DNA of 62,256 bases. Source: Christensenella sp. UBA5327 (lineage in GTDB: Bacteria; Bacillota; Clostridia; Christensenellales; Aristaeellaceae). The notes below the pieces were generated by a model. That model had not been told where the DNA came from and did no database searches. It worked only from the letters and a program-made list of their open reading frames with translations. How positions within the stretch are numbered: position 1 is the first letter of the stretch; each line of letters starts with the position of its first letter. This document shows positions 16,521 through 24,639 of this stretch, one piece after another. The stretch covers positions 53,205 through 115,460 of the forward strand of contig DHQX01000023.1 of NCBI GenBank assembly GCA_002411105.1, read 5' to 3'. The position numbers and the translations under genes were made by a program.

Positions 16521-16758
16521 GGCGGGCCACCCTGTCTATCACCTGCTCCCGGATGCTGTCGCCCTGGGCGCTGTGGTGCACCAGCACCGCCAGGGTGATT
16601 TCCATCAGCTGGTGGCTATCCTGATGCCCGCTTTCCGCCACCGCGGCCTCAAATTGCCGCCTGAGGCCGCTGATCAGCGGGCGCAGCAGGGCGCGTTTTT
16701 CTTTGAGCGAGTGGCACCAGGGCGCCCGCAGGCGCAGCGTCATCACCAGAACAAGCAT
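16477..16758 (-). CDS. DUF503 (YlxP-like) family protein
   Basis: 93 residues. The start MLVLVMTLRLRAPWCHSLKEKR matches the DUF503 signature (hydrophobic strand followed by HSLKEKR). AAGGAGGAGCC precedes the ATG. In many Bacillota such proteins are encoded near rbfA and infB and are suspected to act in ribosome maturation; here the gene is elsewhere. It converges on and overlaps the small helical gene by 44 nt. Confidence 0.85.
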   Translation of the reverse strand: MLVLVMTLRLRAPWCHSLKEKRALLRPLISGLRRQFEAAVAESGHQDSHQLMEITLAVLVHHSAQGDSIREQVIDRVARLTEAELYEEMAEYR

Positions 16759-16767
16759 GGCTCCTCC

Positions 16768-16797
16768 TTGCCCCGTGGGCGGATGATTGGGTATATT
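16768..16797 (+). promoter_or_regulatory. Candidate promoter of the 2-hydroxyacid dehydrogenase
   Basis: TTGCCC (16768-16773), 18-bp spacer and TATATT (16792-16797) precede the gene starting at 16842. The leader is about 40 nt with an AAAGGAGG ribosome binding site. Confidence 0.4.
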
Positions 16798-16841
16798 ATA
16801 GCATCATAGCGTATTTTTATTGGCAAAAGGAGGAACACATC

Positions 16842-17813
16842 ATGGCCCTTGAGAATATACTGGTCAGCATGCCCACCCGGCCCTGGCACCGGGAGCGCTT
16901 TCAGCAGGCGATGCCGGAGGCCAACTTCGTCTTTCAGGACAGCAACACCATGGCCGATGACGAGCTGGCGCCCTTTGACGCCATTGTGGGCTATGTGAAC
17001 CCCAACCGGCTTCACACCCTGACCAACCTGAAGCTGTTGCAGCTGAGCTTTTCAGGGGTGATGGAGGGCTTTCTGGCCCTTCGGGAAAAGCAGCCCCAGG
17101 CCATCCTGTGCAGCGCTTCGGGCGCCTATGGCCAGGCCATCGCGGAATACCAGCTGGCTGGCCTGCTGTCGGTGTATAAGCTGCTGCCCCAATACCGGGA
17201 CAATCAGCACAAGAAAGTTTGGACCGATCTGGGCCGCATGCGTTCCATCCGGGATGCCACGGTGCTGGTGGTGGGGGCTGGCTCCATTGGGAGCGAGTTT
17301 GCGGCCCTGGTGAAGGCCCTGGGCGCCCGGGTGATTGGCATCCGGCGCAGCCAGGCTGAGGCCATGCCGCCCTTTGACCAGATGCACACCATGGACCAGC
17401 TGGATGAGCTCCTGCCCCAGGCGGATGTGGTGTCCCTCTCCCTGCCCGGCACCAAGGACACCACCCATGTGATGGATGCCCGGCGCTTTGGCCTGATGAA
17501 GCAGGATGCGGTCATCATGAACGTGGGGCGCGGCAGCGCCATCGATCAGGACGCGATGCTGGAGGCCATCCGCTCTGGACGGCTTTCAGGGGCTGTCATC
17601 GACGTGACCACGCCCGAGCCCCTGCCCCAGGATAGCCCCCTGTGGGAAGAGCCCAGGATCCTCCTCACCCCGCACGTCTCAGGCCTTTTCAATCTGGACA
17701 TCACCTGGGAAAACGTGGTGGACATCGCCATCCACAACCTGAGCCATTGGCCCAGGGGCCCTTTTGTCAGCCGGGTGGACTATGAAAGCGGCTACCGGGA
17801 GCGGGTGGGGTAA
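16842..17813 (+). CDS. D-2-hydroxyacid dehydrogenase (NAD-binding)
   Basis: 323 residues. The Rossmann motif VVGAGSIGSEFAALVKALG begins near residue 143. Catalytic residues are in order: Arg in VMNVGRGSAID, Glu in VTTPEPLP and His in LLTPHVSG. It would interconvert a 2-oxoacid and D-2-hydroxyacid with NAD(H) or NADP(H); the specific acid cannot be told. It is monocistronic, between its own promoter and a strong bidirectional terminator. Confidence 0.9.
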   Translation: MALENILVSMPTRPWHRERFQQAMPEANFVFQDSNTMADDELAPFDAIVGYVNPNRLHTLTNLKLLQLSFSGVMEGFLALREKQPQAILCSASGAYGQAIAEYQLAGLLSVYKLLPQYRDNQHKKVWTDLGRMRSIRDATVLVVGAGSIGSEFAALVKALGARVIGIRRSQAEAMPPFDQMHTMDQLDELLPQADVVSLSLPGTKDTTHVMDARRFGLMKQDAVIMNVGRGSAIDQDAMLEAIRSGRLSGAVIDVTTPEPLPQDSPLWEEPRILLTPHVSGLFNLDITWENVVDIAIHNLSHWPRGPFVSRVDYESGYRERVG

Positions 17814-17825
17814 GCTCTTCATACC

Positions 17826-17860
17826 AAAAAGCCCGTGTCGTCAAGCGGCACGGGCTTTTT
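17826..17860. terminator. Bidirectional intrinsic terminator
   Basis: A 12-bp stem (17826-17837 with 17849-17860) carries AAAAA on the left and TTTTT on the right, so it can terminate both the dehydrogenase on the plus strand and the molybdoenzyme operon on the minus strand. Confidence 0.9.
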
Positions 17861-17871
17861 GTGTCAGACCT

Positions 17872-18468
17872 TCAGGTTTTGGTTTTCAGGGAAGGAAGGA
17901 GTTCTTTGGCACCCGACTCCTCAAGGCCGATATAATATACCGTTGGGTCTGTGCCAAACTCTGGGGAGAGGGGCAGTGCGTTGTATTCTTTGACCAGCTT
18001 GCTGACCTCGCTGTCCGGGTCGTTCAGATCACCATAGAAGCGGGAGCTGGCAATGCAGGTGCTGATGCAGGAAGGCACCAGGCCTGCTTCTACCCGGCCC
18101 AGGCACAAATCGCACTTGTCGGCCTTGTTGTTGCGGGGGTCAATATAGCGGGCGTGGTAAGGACATGCGGTGACGCAAGCGCCGCAGCCGATGCACTTCT
18201 CCTCGTCCACCACGGTGATGCCACCCACATCCTGATAGGTGGCTGCCACTGGACATACCGGCACACAGGGTGGGTTGGCGCACTGGTTGCATAGCCTGGG
18301 CAGTTTGATGCGGGACACGTTGGGGAAAGCGCCTTTGTCTATCTCTTCCACCCAGGAGCGGGAAAACGCCTTGGGGCTGTCATTTTCCATTTTGCATACA
18401 ACGGTGCATGCGTGGCAGCCCACGCAGCGCCTGAGATCAATCACCATGCCATATCTGGGTTGGGCCAT
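17872..18468 (-). CDS. Four-cluster Fe-S electron transfer subunit (DmsB/TtrB type)
   Basis: 198 residues with four Cys groups for [4Fe-4S] clusters: CVGCHACTVVC near residue 15, CNQCANPPCVPVCP near 60, CIGCGACVTACP near 92 and CDLC...CISTC near 118-136. This is the electron-transfer subunit that pairs with a DMSO-reductase-family catalytic subunit. It has no signal peptide, so it would travel with the Tat-exported catalytic subunit. It is the last gene of the operon (19166-22231, 18482-19159, then this gene), ending at the bidirectional terminator. Confidence 0.9.
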   Translation of the reverse strand: MAQPRYGMVIDLRRCVGCHACTVVCKMENDSPKAFSRSWVEEIDKGAFPNVSRIKLPRLCNQCANPPCVPVCPVAATYQDVGGITVVDEEKCIGCGACVTACPYHARYIDPRNNKADKCDLCLGRVEAGLVPSCISTCIASSRFYGDLNDPDSEVSKLVKEYNALPLSPEFGTDPTVYYIGLEESGAKELLPSLKTKT

Positions 18469-18481
18469 TATTATTCTCCTT

Positions 18482-19159
18482 TCATTGCTGAGCGTTGCCT
18501 AAAAGGCACGCCATATCGTACTCCGCCCATGCCCTGGCTCCGCGGCCAAGCACACTGTAAAATGGTGCTCTGGCTTGGGAGAGGGCGGTTTCAAAGTTGG
18601 GCAGGCAGGGCAAAAGCTCTGTCTTTAGAAACTGTACTTGGGCTGTTCGCCAGGTTTCTTTCGCTTCGGGCTCCTTTTCCTGGTGCTGGGCATCGCAGAG
18701 GTTAGCCATAAAAGCAAAGCAGAAGCCGATGTGATCCGCAGCGCCTGCCTGACGCCAGGGGCTAAAGATGTCCAGGCTGTGCGGGTCAAATCCGAAGCGG
18801 TCGTATGAGGCCTGCACCCGGGCGCTTTGTACCGGGTCAAGGAAGCCGAAAGGCTTCTTTTTCCCCGGGCTGTAGGAAAGCAGGCAGGAGGCGTAAGGCG
18901 GCACATAATGCCCTGACTTTGGCACAAAGAAAACATCGTAATATTCCTGTTCGGTCTTTGCCACAAAGTCTCGCGCTGTCATCAGGCGCTCAAGCTCTTC
19001 CCGGCTTTCGTCAAATGCGGAGACCAGGGCGGCCAATTCCTCTGCCAGGACCGGAAAATCCTTCTTCTCCGGCCTTTTTAGCAGCAGGTTGGCGATGAGG
19101 GCATAGCAGTCGCGGCGTGCCTGCGTGCCGAGGGTGTTTTCATCCATCACTTGCTGCAC
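18482..19159 (-). CDS. TorD/DmsD-like molybdoenzyme chaperone
   Basis: 225 residues, alpha-helical, matching the TorD/NarJ group (N-terminal YALIANLLLKRPE, middle EQEYYDVFFVPKSGHYVPPY). These cytoplasmic chaperones bind the Tat signal and apoenzyme of molybdopterin oxidoreductases and assist cofactor insertion before export. It sits between the catalytic gene and the Fe-S gene. The start ATG of one ORF candidate is at 19159; a second, MDENTLG, lies four codons on. Both are possible. Confidence 0.85.
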   Translation of the reverse strand: MQQVMDENTLGTQARRDCYALIANLLLKRPEKKDFPVLAEELAALVSAFDESREELERLMTARDFVAKTEQEYYDVFFVPKSGHYVPPYASCLLSYSPGKKKPFGFLDPVQSARVQASYDRFGFDPHSLDIFSPWRQAGAADHIGFCFAFMANLCDAQHQEKEPEAKETWRTAQVQFLKTELLPCLPNFETALSQARAPFYSVLGRGARAWAEYDMACLLGNAQQ

Positions 19160-19165
19160 GCTGCC

Positions 19166-22100
19166 TTATACTTTTTCAATGCGGTAGGCGCCGCCATTGC
19201 GAGCGCACATGCCTGACTGCATCTCAGCCAGCCCATACATCTTGTCACCAAAGGTGGGGTCAAGCAGGCTGACCTTCACCAGGTTCATCCCCACTTCACG
19301 GGGGGAGGTGGCTGCCACGTCCTTGCCATCCACCTGGTAGGCATTGGTGTTGTACTCCCAGTGCCCATAGCCAAAGGCCACGGCAATGGTCTTTCTGGCA
19401 ACACCGGGGCGGGCCAGGATTTTGCCAAAGGTTTCACTGCCGGTGGCGGAGGTGACCCGCACCATGTCTCCGGTTTCAAGGCCCAGTTCCTTGGCATCCA
19501 GATCGTTGATCTCCACTGCGTTTTCAGGCGCCAAATCCCTAAGGATGGAGTTGTCCAGCATCGACACGCTGCGGTACTTGGCCTTATAGGAGATGCCCTG
19601 GAAGGGGAAGTCCGCCTCCGGGAATTTTTCAGTCAGCGGGGTGCCGTCAGCCAGGCGCTGGACGTTGTAGTTGAGGGTGCCGGAGAAGGGTTTTCCGGTA
19701 TAGGAATCAATGCTGGTAGCCACCTTCTCCAGGTAGATGTTGCTGATGCCGGTGTAAGGGAATTTGTAGGTTTCCCCGTCAAAGCCTGAGCCATACTCGG
19801 AGAAGCGGCCGCCGCGGGAAAGCAGGTAGGCTACGCGGTTCCATTCCTCTTCACTCAGCTTGATATGGGCCCAGCGCGCCTTGTACTTGTCAAAGTCCAT
19901 CAGCGCCCGTTCTTCATCGGAGATCTCGGGCACCGGCTCTCCATCGTCGTATGCCTCGTTCACGGCTGCGCGCAGGAAAATATCCTCAGCGCTGTTGAGG
20001 TCGTAGAGGTTGCCGTCCACGTCCTCAATAACTTTTTCGCCAAAGCCGGGCAGGCCGATTTTCTTGGCCACGTCAATGAGGAAGTTCTCATAGCAGGCAT
20101 GACGGAAATCGTCGATTTTCTGGGTTTTGGGCGCCACCACAGGCCAGCGGATGGCCGTGCACTTGTCGGTGGTGTTGCCTTCCATGTTGGGGAAGCCCCA
20201 GGCTTCATACTGGGTGTAGTCAGGCACGATATAGTCACTCACTGCCGCCACCTCGGCCATGAAGGCATCAATGGTGATCAGCAGCGGGATGCGCTCAGGC
20301 TTGCAGAACTCCTGCCTGACATCCTCCCGGGATGCGGCCGGCACCGCAAAGAAGGGGTTGGCCATCCAGTTGAAGACGATCTTGGGCGCATAGGGGTAGC
20401 TATTGCAGATGGAGAACACCGCCTGGTTATCAGAGGCGCTGCCATAGCTAAACCAGGGCAAAATGGCCGGATAGGCGTTTTCGCCCTTGTCGATATGCCG
20501 CTTGTATTCGCTGGTTTTTTCGTAGGCAAAGCCGGTGCGGCTGATGCGGGCACCCTTGATGTCGGGCTTGCCGGCAAAGGAGCTGAGCTTGTATTTGGCC
20601 CCGTCAGCCACCGATCTAAAGGAGATGCGCCGACGGATCATGCCGCCCTTCATGTTAAAGCAGCCCACCATGCAGCAAAGCGCCGTGCCGCCCAGCACCT
20701 GGTCAGAGCCGTTGGCAGCGGCTGTGGAGCCAAGGCCGGTGAAAGCCACCTGGGTGCCAAAAGAGGTCCACTTGGTGGCCACATCGATGATGATGTCTTC
20801 TGGCACCTCACAGATGGCGGCATACTCTGAAATGGGCCTGGCCAGGACGGATTCCTTCAGATAGACAAAGGAAGTCTTCGCCTTGAAGCCTTCCACCTCA
20901 CCGTCAAAATCGATATCGGCGGTGGTGGTTCCATTAACAGCCACGGGCTTGCCGCTGGCCTTGTCAATCACCACATAGACTGTTTCGGGCTTGGCTTCGC
21001 CGGTGGGGATATTTAGATCCTGGCAGGTGATGAGCTTGCCGTTTTCGGTGTTCACCAAGTAGCTGGCATTGCAGAAGCTGGCAAACCCCTTGCCCTTGGC
21101 CGCATCCAGGGTGGGCGAGGAGAGGTAATCCTCGTTGTAGCGCTTCTTATCAATGATATAGTTGAGCAGGCCCATCTGGAAGGCCGCGTCGGTGGTGGGT
21201 TTGATGGGAATCCAGCGTGTGTTTTCGCCCACAGGCTGGATGTTGCCGCCAAGCATTGCCGGGTCAACCACGTCGATATGCAGGTTACCTGATGAGGTGC
21301 GCAGCGCCACCTGGCGGGCCATGGCCGTTTGGGGCTTGCCCGATTGCCCGGGGTACTGGCCTTCAAAGAGGATGTATTTGTTGCGCATCACGTCAGGCCG
21401 CATAAACTGGCCGCCAGTGGTGAGAGAGCCTGTGGGGATGAACGCGCCGCCACAGGAATAGCCGTGGCCATAGGAGTTCATGCTGCCATAGGCCCCCATA
21501 AAGCGTCCGGTGAAAGCGCTGCGGCCATCGCCCCGCCCGCCCATTTCGACCACCTGCATGGATTTGGGGCCAAGTTCGGGCGCGTCCGGATCAAGAGGCG
21601 TTTCAATATCTCGGCAGGCGCGGAAGCCTTCGATCTCTCGATCCTCGCCAATATCGGAGAAAAGCTTGCCGCCTTCGACGGTCTCTTCCACCAGGGTTTC
21701 CCAGGAAATGGGCTTCCATTTGCCGCTTCCCCGAGGGCCGGTGCGCTTGAGCGGTACCAGAATGCGGTTGGGATCCAGGTGGGCCGTGAGGGTGGCATTG
21801 CCGCGCTGGCAGAGGATGGCACGTTGGTCATTGCCGCGGTTTTCAAATTGGCTAAAGGCCAGGTAGGCATCGGTCAGGGGGGCCTTCATGCTCAGGTGAG
21901 GCTCGGTGGACATGGGGTTATAGGGATTACCCATCACACGCATGATCTGCTCGGTTTTTTTGTCGATTTTGATGCGGTTGCCGCAGGAGGCATAGCAGCC
22001 TAGGCAGGCACTGTTTTGCATGAGAATGTCGGGGTTGGGGGTGACCGCGCCAGTTTTGGGGTCAACGGTGGCCTCAACAGGCTGGCAGCGTCCCCGCTGT

Positions 22101-22231
22101 TTTAGTTGATCTGCATTGGAATCTGCCTTGGCGGGAGATCGCAAACTTCCCATGCCCAGGGCAGCAAAGCCAGCGCTGCTGACTCCCACCAGTTTCAGGA
22201 AGCTGCGTCTTGTTATGGTCATTGGGTGCAT
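19166..22231 (-). CDS. Tat-exported molybdopterin oxidoreductase, TtrA-like
   Basis: 1021 residues. The N-terminus has a twin-arginine signal (TRRSFLKLVG). A [4Fe-4S] site follows in CLGCYASC with a fourth Cys in ILCQRGNA. The phrases GNPYNPMSTEP and CQRGNATL recall tetrathionate reductase TtrA and related arsenate/selenate enzymes of the DMSO reductase family; length also fits TtrA (about 1000 residues). The likely molybdenum-ligand region is YGHGYSCGGAF near residue 257. It should reduce a sulfur-, selenium- or arsenic-oxyanion outside the membrane, but the substrate is not proven. No TtrC/NrfD-like anchor is encoded nearby, so how electrons reach the complex is unknown. Confidence 0.85.
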   Translation of the reverse strand: MHPMTITRRSFLKLVGVSSAGFAALGMGSLRSPAKADSNADQLKQRGRCQPVEATVDPKTGAVTPNPDILMQNSACLGCYASCGNRIKIDKKTEQIMRVMGNPYNPMSTEPHLSMKAPLTDAYLAFSQFENRGNDQRAILCQRGNATLTAHLDPNRILVPLKRTGPRGSGKWKPISWETLVEETVEGGKLFSDIGEDREIEGFRACRDIETPLDPDAPELGPKSMQVVEMGGRGDGRSAFTGRFMGAYGSMNSYGHGYSCGGAFIPTGSLTTGGQFMRPDVMRNKYILFEGQYPGQSGKPQTAMARQVALRTSSGNLHIDVVDPAMLGGNIQPVGENTRWIPIKPTTDAAFQMGLLNYIIDKKRYNEDYLSSPTLDAAKGKGFASFCNASYLVNTENGKLITCQDLNIPTGEAKPETVYVVIDKASGKPVAVNGTTTADIDFDGEVEGFKAKTSFVYLKESVLARPISEYAAICEVPEDIIIDVATKWTSFGTQVAFTGLGSTAAANGSDQVLGGTALCCMVGCFNMKGGMIRRRISFRSVADGAKYKLSSFAGKPDIKGARISRTGFAYEKTSEYKRHIDKGENAYPAILPWFSYGSASDNQAVFSICNSYPYAPKIVFNWMANPFFAVPAASREDVRQEFCKPERIPLLITIDAFMAEVAAVSDYIVPDYTQYEAWGFPNMEGNTTDKCTAIRWPVVAPKTQKIDDFRHACYENFLIDVAKKIGLPGFGEKVIEDVDGNLYDLNSAEDIFLRAAVNEAYDDGEPVPEISDEERALMDFDKYKARWAHIKLSEEEWNRVAYLLSRGGRFSEYGSGFDGETYKFPYTGISNIYLEKVATSIDSYTGKPFSGTLNYNVQRLADGTPLTEKFPEADFPFQGISYKAKYRSVSMLDNSILRDLAPENAVEINDLDAKELGLETGDMVRVTSATGSETFGKILARPGVARKTIAVAFGYGHWEYNTNAYQVDGKDVAATSPREVGMNLVKVSLLDPTFGDKMYGLAEMQSGMCARNGGAYRIEKV

Positions 22232-22454
22232 CAGAATCCTCCTTCCATGATTGACATAGCGTCATATTAAAAGCCAGCGCGCCTTGGTGAGCTGGCATCA
22301 AGCGTGTTTTGAAAACGAACGCCCCTGCGTTTGCATCTGGACAAAGCCCGGATGCTTGAACTTTTTCATGTATTTAATATAGCACAGGCTTGGGGAGTGG
22401 AAGGTAACAATAGTGTAGAAAAAACATCCTGAAAATGTACAGGTTTGTCTTTTT
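22232..22454 (-). promoter_or_regulatory. Regulatory region upstream of the molybdoenzyme operon
   Basis: This 223-nt gap follows the histidine kinase stop and precedes the molybdoenzyme start. Just past the kinase stop, CCTGAAAA and TTTTCAGG arms form a weak hairpin followed by a T-run on the minus strand, a possible terminator. A TATATT at about 22376-22382 (minus strand) may be a -10. A short dyad TGAC-N5-GTCA (22252-22264) lies in the leader and loosely resembles CRP/FNR-type sites. None of these is strong. Confidence 0.35.
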
Positions 22455-23801
22455 TCAGGTGCGAAGAGCGATGTTAAGGCCGGTCAATGGCAGGCGCACC
22501 AGGGCTTTGAAGGATTTTACGGCCTCCTCGGCCTTAAAGCTGCCGCCGTGGTAGTCAAAGGCGCGCTGGCAGGTGGTGAGGCCGATTTTGGTGCTCTCCC
22601 GGGCTTTGAGGTTGGGGTCGATGGCATTTTCCAGGGTGATGAAGGCCTGATCCCCCTCCCGGCGGGAGCTGAGGATGACCGGCTGTGCCGGGTCGGCGTA
22701 CTTGAGGATGTTGGAAAACAGATTGTCGAAGGCGCGGATCAGAAGCGGATAGTGCACCTGGAGGCTGCCGGGGAAATCCGACAGCCTCTGCACCACCTGA
22801 AAGCCCTGGCTTTCCAGCTCCAACGCCTTTTCACCCAGCACCTGGCTTAATAGCGCGGAGGCCTGGACGGTTTCAAAGGCCTCGCCCTCCTGGGGTTTTG
22901 AATAGACATAGAAATAATCAAACAGGGCGTCAGACATCTCTTTGATCTGATAGGCCTTGGCGTGGGCGCTCCTTAGGAAGCGCTCTTTTTCTTCCGGCGT
23001 TTTGCCCCGGCCCGCGAGCACCAGGTCCATATAGCCAAGCAGCGAGGTGAGCGGGGTGCGCAGATCGTGGGACATGGCGGTGACCAGCTCGGTGTTCGCC
23101 TGGCGTGCCTGGTCCTCCTCCTCCTGCTGGCGCAGCAGGGACAAGCGCATCTGGTCTATCTGCCGGGCCAGGTCGCTGAGTTCATCCCGCCCCTTCACCG
23201 TGATGGGGAAGCCCAGGTCGCCGCCCTCCAGAATGGCGGTCTGGGCCTTGAGCAGGGTGATATAGCGCAGCTTGTGGTGGATGAGCACAAACAGCATCAC
23301 CACAAAGCACAGCCCGGCCAGCAGGATGGCGGCGATGTCCGCCATGTTGTAATAGACCACCTCGTCATACACATAGATAAAGGCCCGGGCCTGACCGCCG
23401 GCAAAATCCAGCCGCGGCAGGGCGTTGAGATAGCCCTGGTCGCTCTCCTGGTAGGCCTCAGGCGGCGCCTCATCAAGCGCCTCCTGGCTCAGGCCCGTGG
23501 TATAGATCATCTGCCCGGCGGCATAGAGGTTGAGGATGACATAGGGGTGGCTGGCCTCCCAGCGGGAGAGCGTGAATACATCCTGGAGGCGCAGGCCCTG
23601 ATCACGGATGTACTGCTGCAGGTCCTGCCGGGTGGCGTCCGCCCGGCGGGCCTGATAGTCCTCCGCCTCCACCATCCGCTCAATCCGGCTGGTGAGGATG
23701 CCCCGGGCCAGGAGAAATGCGCCGCCTGCCACCGCCAGGGACAGGAGCACCGCCGCCACCAGCAGCGCCAGGAGGCGGTTGAAGCGCGGCGCCTTAATCA
23801 A
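22455..23801 (-). CDS. Sensor histidine kinase of an OmpR-family two-component system
   Basis: 448 residues from the proposed TTG start at 23801, which overlaps the response regulator by 8 nt; no ATG is available before the first membrane helix. Two transmembrane segments flank an extracellular sensor of about 125 residues. HAMP and HisKA follow, with phospho-acceptor His in AMSHDLRTPLTSLLGY. The ATPase N-box is DNLFSNILKYA and the G2 box is STKIGLTTCQRAFDYHGG. The G1 box (normally DxGxG) is missing, replaced by ENAIDPNLKARE. Similar VanS-like kinases with this pattern exist in Clostridia. It probably senses envelope stress and controls the divergent ABC operon. Confidence 0.85.
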   Translation of the reverse strand: MIKAPRFNRLLALLVAAVLLSLAVAGGAFLLARGILTSRIERMVEAEDYQARRADATRQDLQQYIRDQGLRLQDVFTLSRWEASHPYVILNLYAAGQMIYTTGLSQEALDEAPPEAYQESDQGYLNALPRLDFAGGQARAFIYVYDEVVYYNMADIAAILLAGLCFVVMLFVLIHHKLRYITLLKAQTAILEGGDLGFPITVKGRDELSDLARQIDQMRLSLLRQQEEEDQARQANTELVTAMSHDLRTPLTSLLGYMDLVLAGRGKTPEEKERFLRSAHAKAYQIKEMSDALFDYFYVYSKPQEGEAFETVQASALLSQVLGEKALELESQGFQVVQRLSDFPGSLQVHYPLLIRAFDNLFSNILKYADPAQPVILSSRREGDQAFITLENAIDPNLKARESTKIGLTTCQRAFDYHGGSFKAEEAVKSFKALVRLPLTGLNIALRT

Positions 23802-24489
23802 TGCGGTAGCCCCGGCCCCAGACGGTGCGGATGATCTCGCTGTTCTGGGTGCTGTCGCCGATCTTTTTGCGGATGTTGCGCATGTGCACCATGACGGTGT
23901 TGTTGGCGGAATAGAAATAGGGCTCCTGCCAGACGCTCTCATAGATGTTCTGCACAGAGAATACCTTCTTGCGGTTTTTGGCCAAAAGCAACAGGATGCC
24001 ATACTCGATGTCCGTGAGGAACACCTCGCTGCCAGCCTTGAGGACCCGGTTTTTCTCCAGGTCGATCATGATGTCTGAAAAATGCAGCGTCCCCGCCGGC
24101 GTCTGGGGCTTGGCGCCGTAGACCAGGTAGCGCCGCAGCGCCGCCTTCACCCGGGCGATGAGCTCGCTGGCGGAAAAAGGCTTGGCCAGGTAGTCATCCC
24201 CACCCACGGAAAAGCCCATGGTCTTGTCAGAATCCTGGGACTTGGCGCTTAAAAAGATCACCGGCGCCTGGGACTGCTTCCTGATCTGGGCGCAGGCGGA
24301 AAAGCCGCTGGCGCCGGGCATCATGATGTCCAGGATCATCAGGTCAATGTCGCCCCCGGCCAGGCGGATGGCCTCCTGCCCGTCCGCGGCCTCCACCACC
24401 TCATAGCCCTCGCTCTCAAGCAGAATCCGGACCACCTCCCGGATCTGCGCATCGTCATCGGCGACGAGTATCCTCTGCTTCTCCTGCAT
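23794..24489 (-). CDS. OmpR/VanR-family response regulator
   Basis: 231 residues: receiver domain with DDD acidic pocket, phospho-acceptor Asp in LMILDIMMPG (about D55), switch Ser/Thr in FLSAKSQDSD and Lys in YLAKPFS; then a winged-helix DNA-binding domain ending in VWGRGYRID. It is partner of the downstream kinase. Its gene is divergent from the MacB-like ABC operon, and a direct repeat TTAAG-N5-TTAAG in the shared region is a good candidate binding box. Confidence 0.93.
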   Translation of the reverse strand: MQEKQRILVADDDAQIREVVRILLESEGYEVVEAADGQEAIRLAGGDIDLMILDIMMPGASGFSACAQIRKQSQAPVIFLSAKSQDSDKTMGFSVGGDDYLAKPFSASELIARVKAALRRYLVYGAKPQTPAGTLHFSDIMIDLEKNRVLKAGSEVFLTDIEYGILLLLAKNRKKVFSVQNIYESVWQEPYFYSANNTVMVHMRNIRKKIGDSTQNSEIIRTVWGRGYRID

Positions 24490-24538
24490 GCTGCATCCCT
24501 CCTCGTGTTGGCCCCAGTATACACACAGGAACCTTTTC

Positions 24539-24617
24539 TGTCATGACATCCGGGCGAAATTAAGAATCCTTAAGCATTATCCTGACTTTTTCTTGGGATT
24601 TGCTGCGTATCATGACA
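24539..24617. promoter_or_regulatory. Divergent control region with direct repeat and twin palindromes
   Basis: TTAAG occurs at 24560-24564 and 24570-24574, an exact 10-bp period typical of OmpR-family boxes. A palindrome TGTCATGACA (24539-24548) and a near copy TATCATGACA (24608-24617) flank it 69 bp apart. The region separates the two-component genes from the ABC operon. Promoter elements are not clear. Confidence 0.45.
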
Positions 24618-24639
24618 GGCGTGGGAAAGGAGGCGGCAG

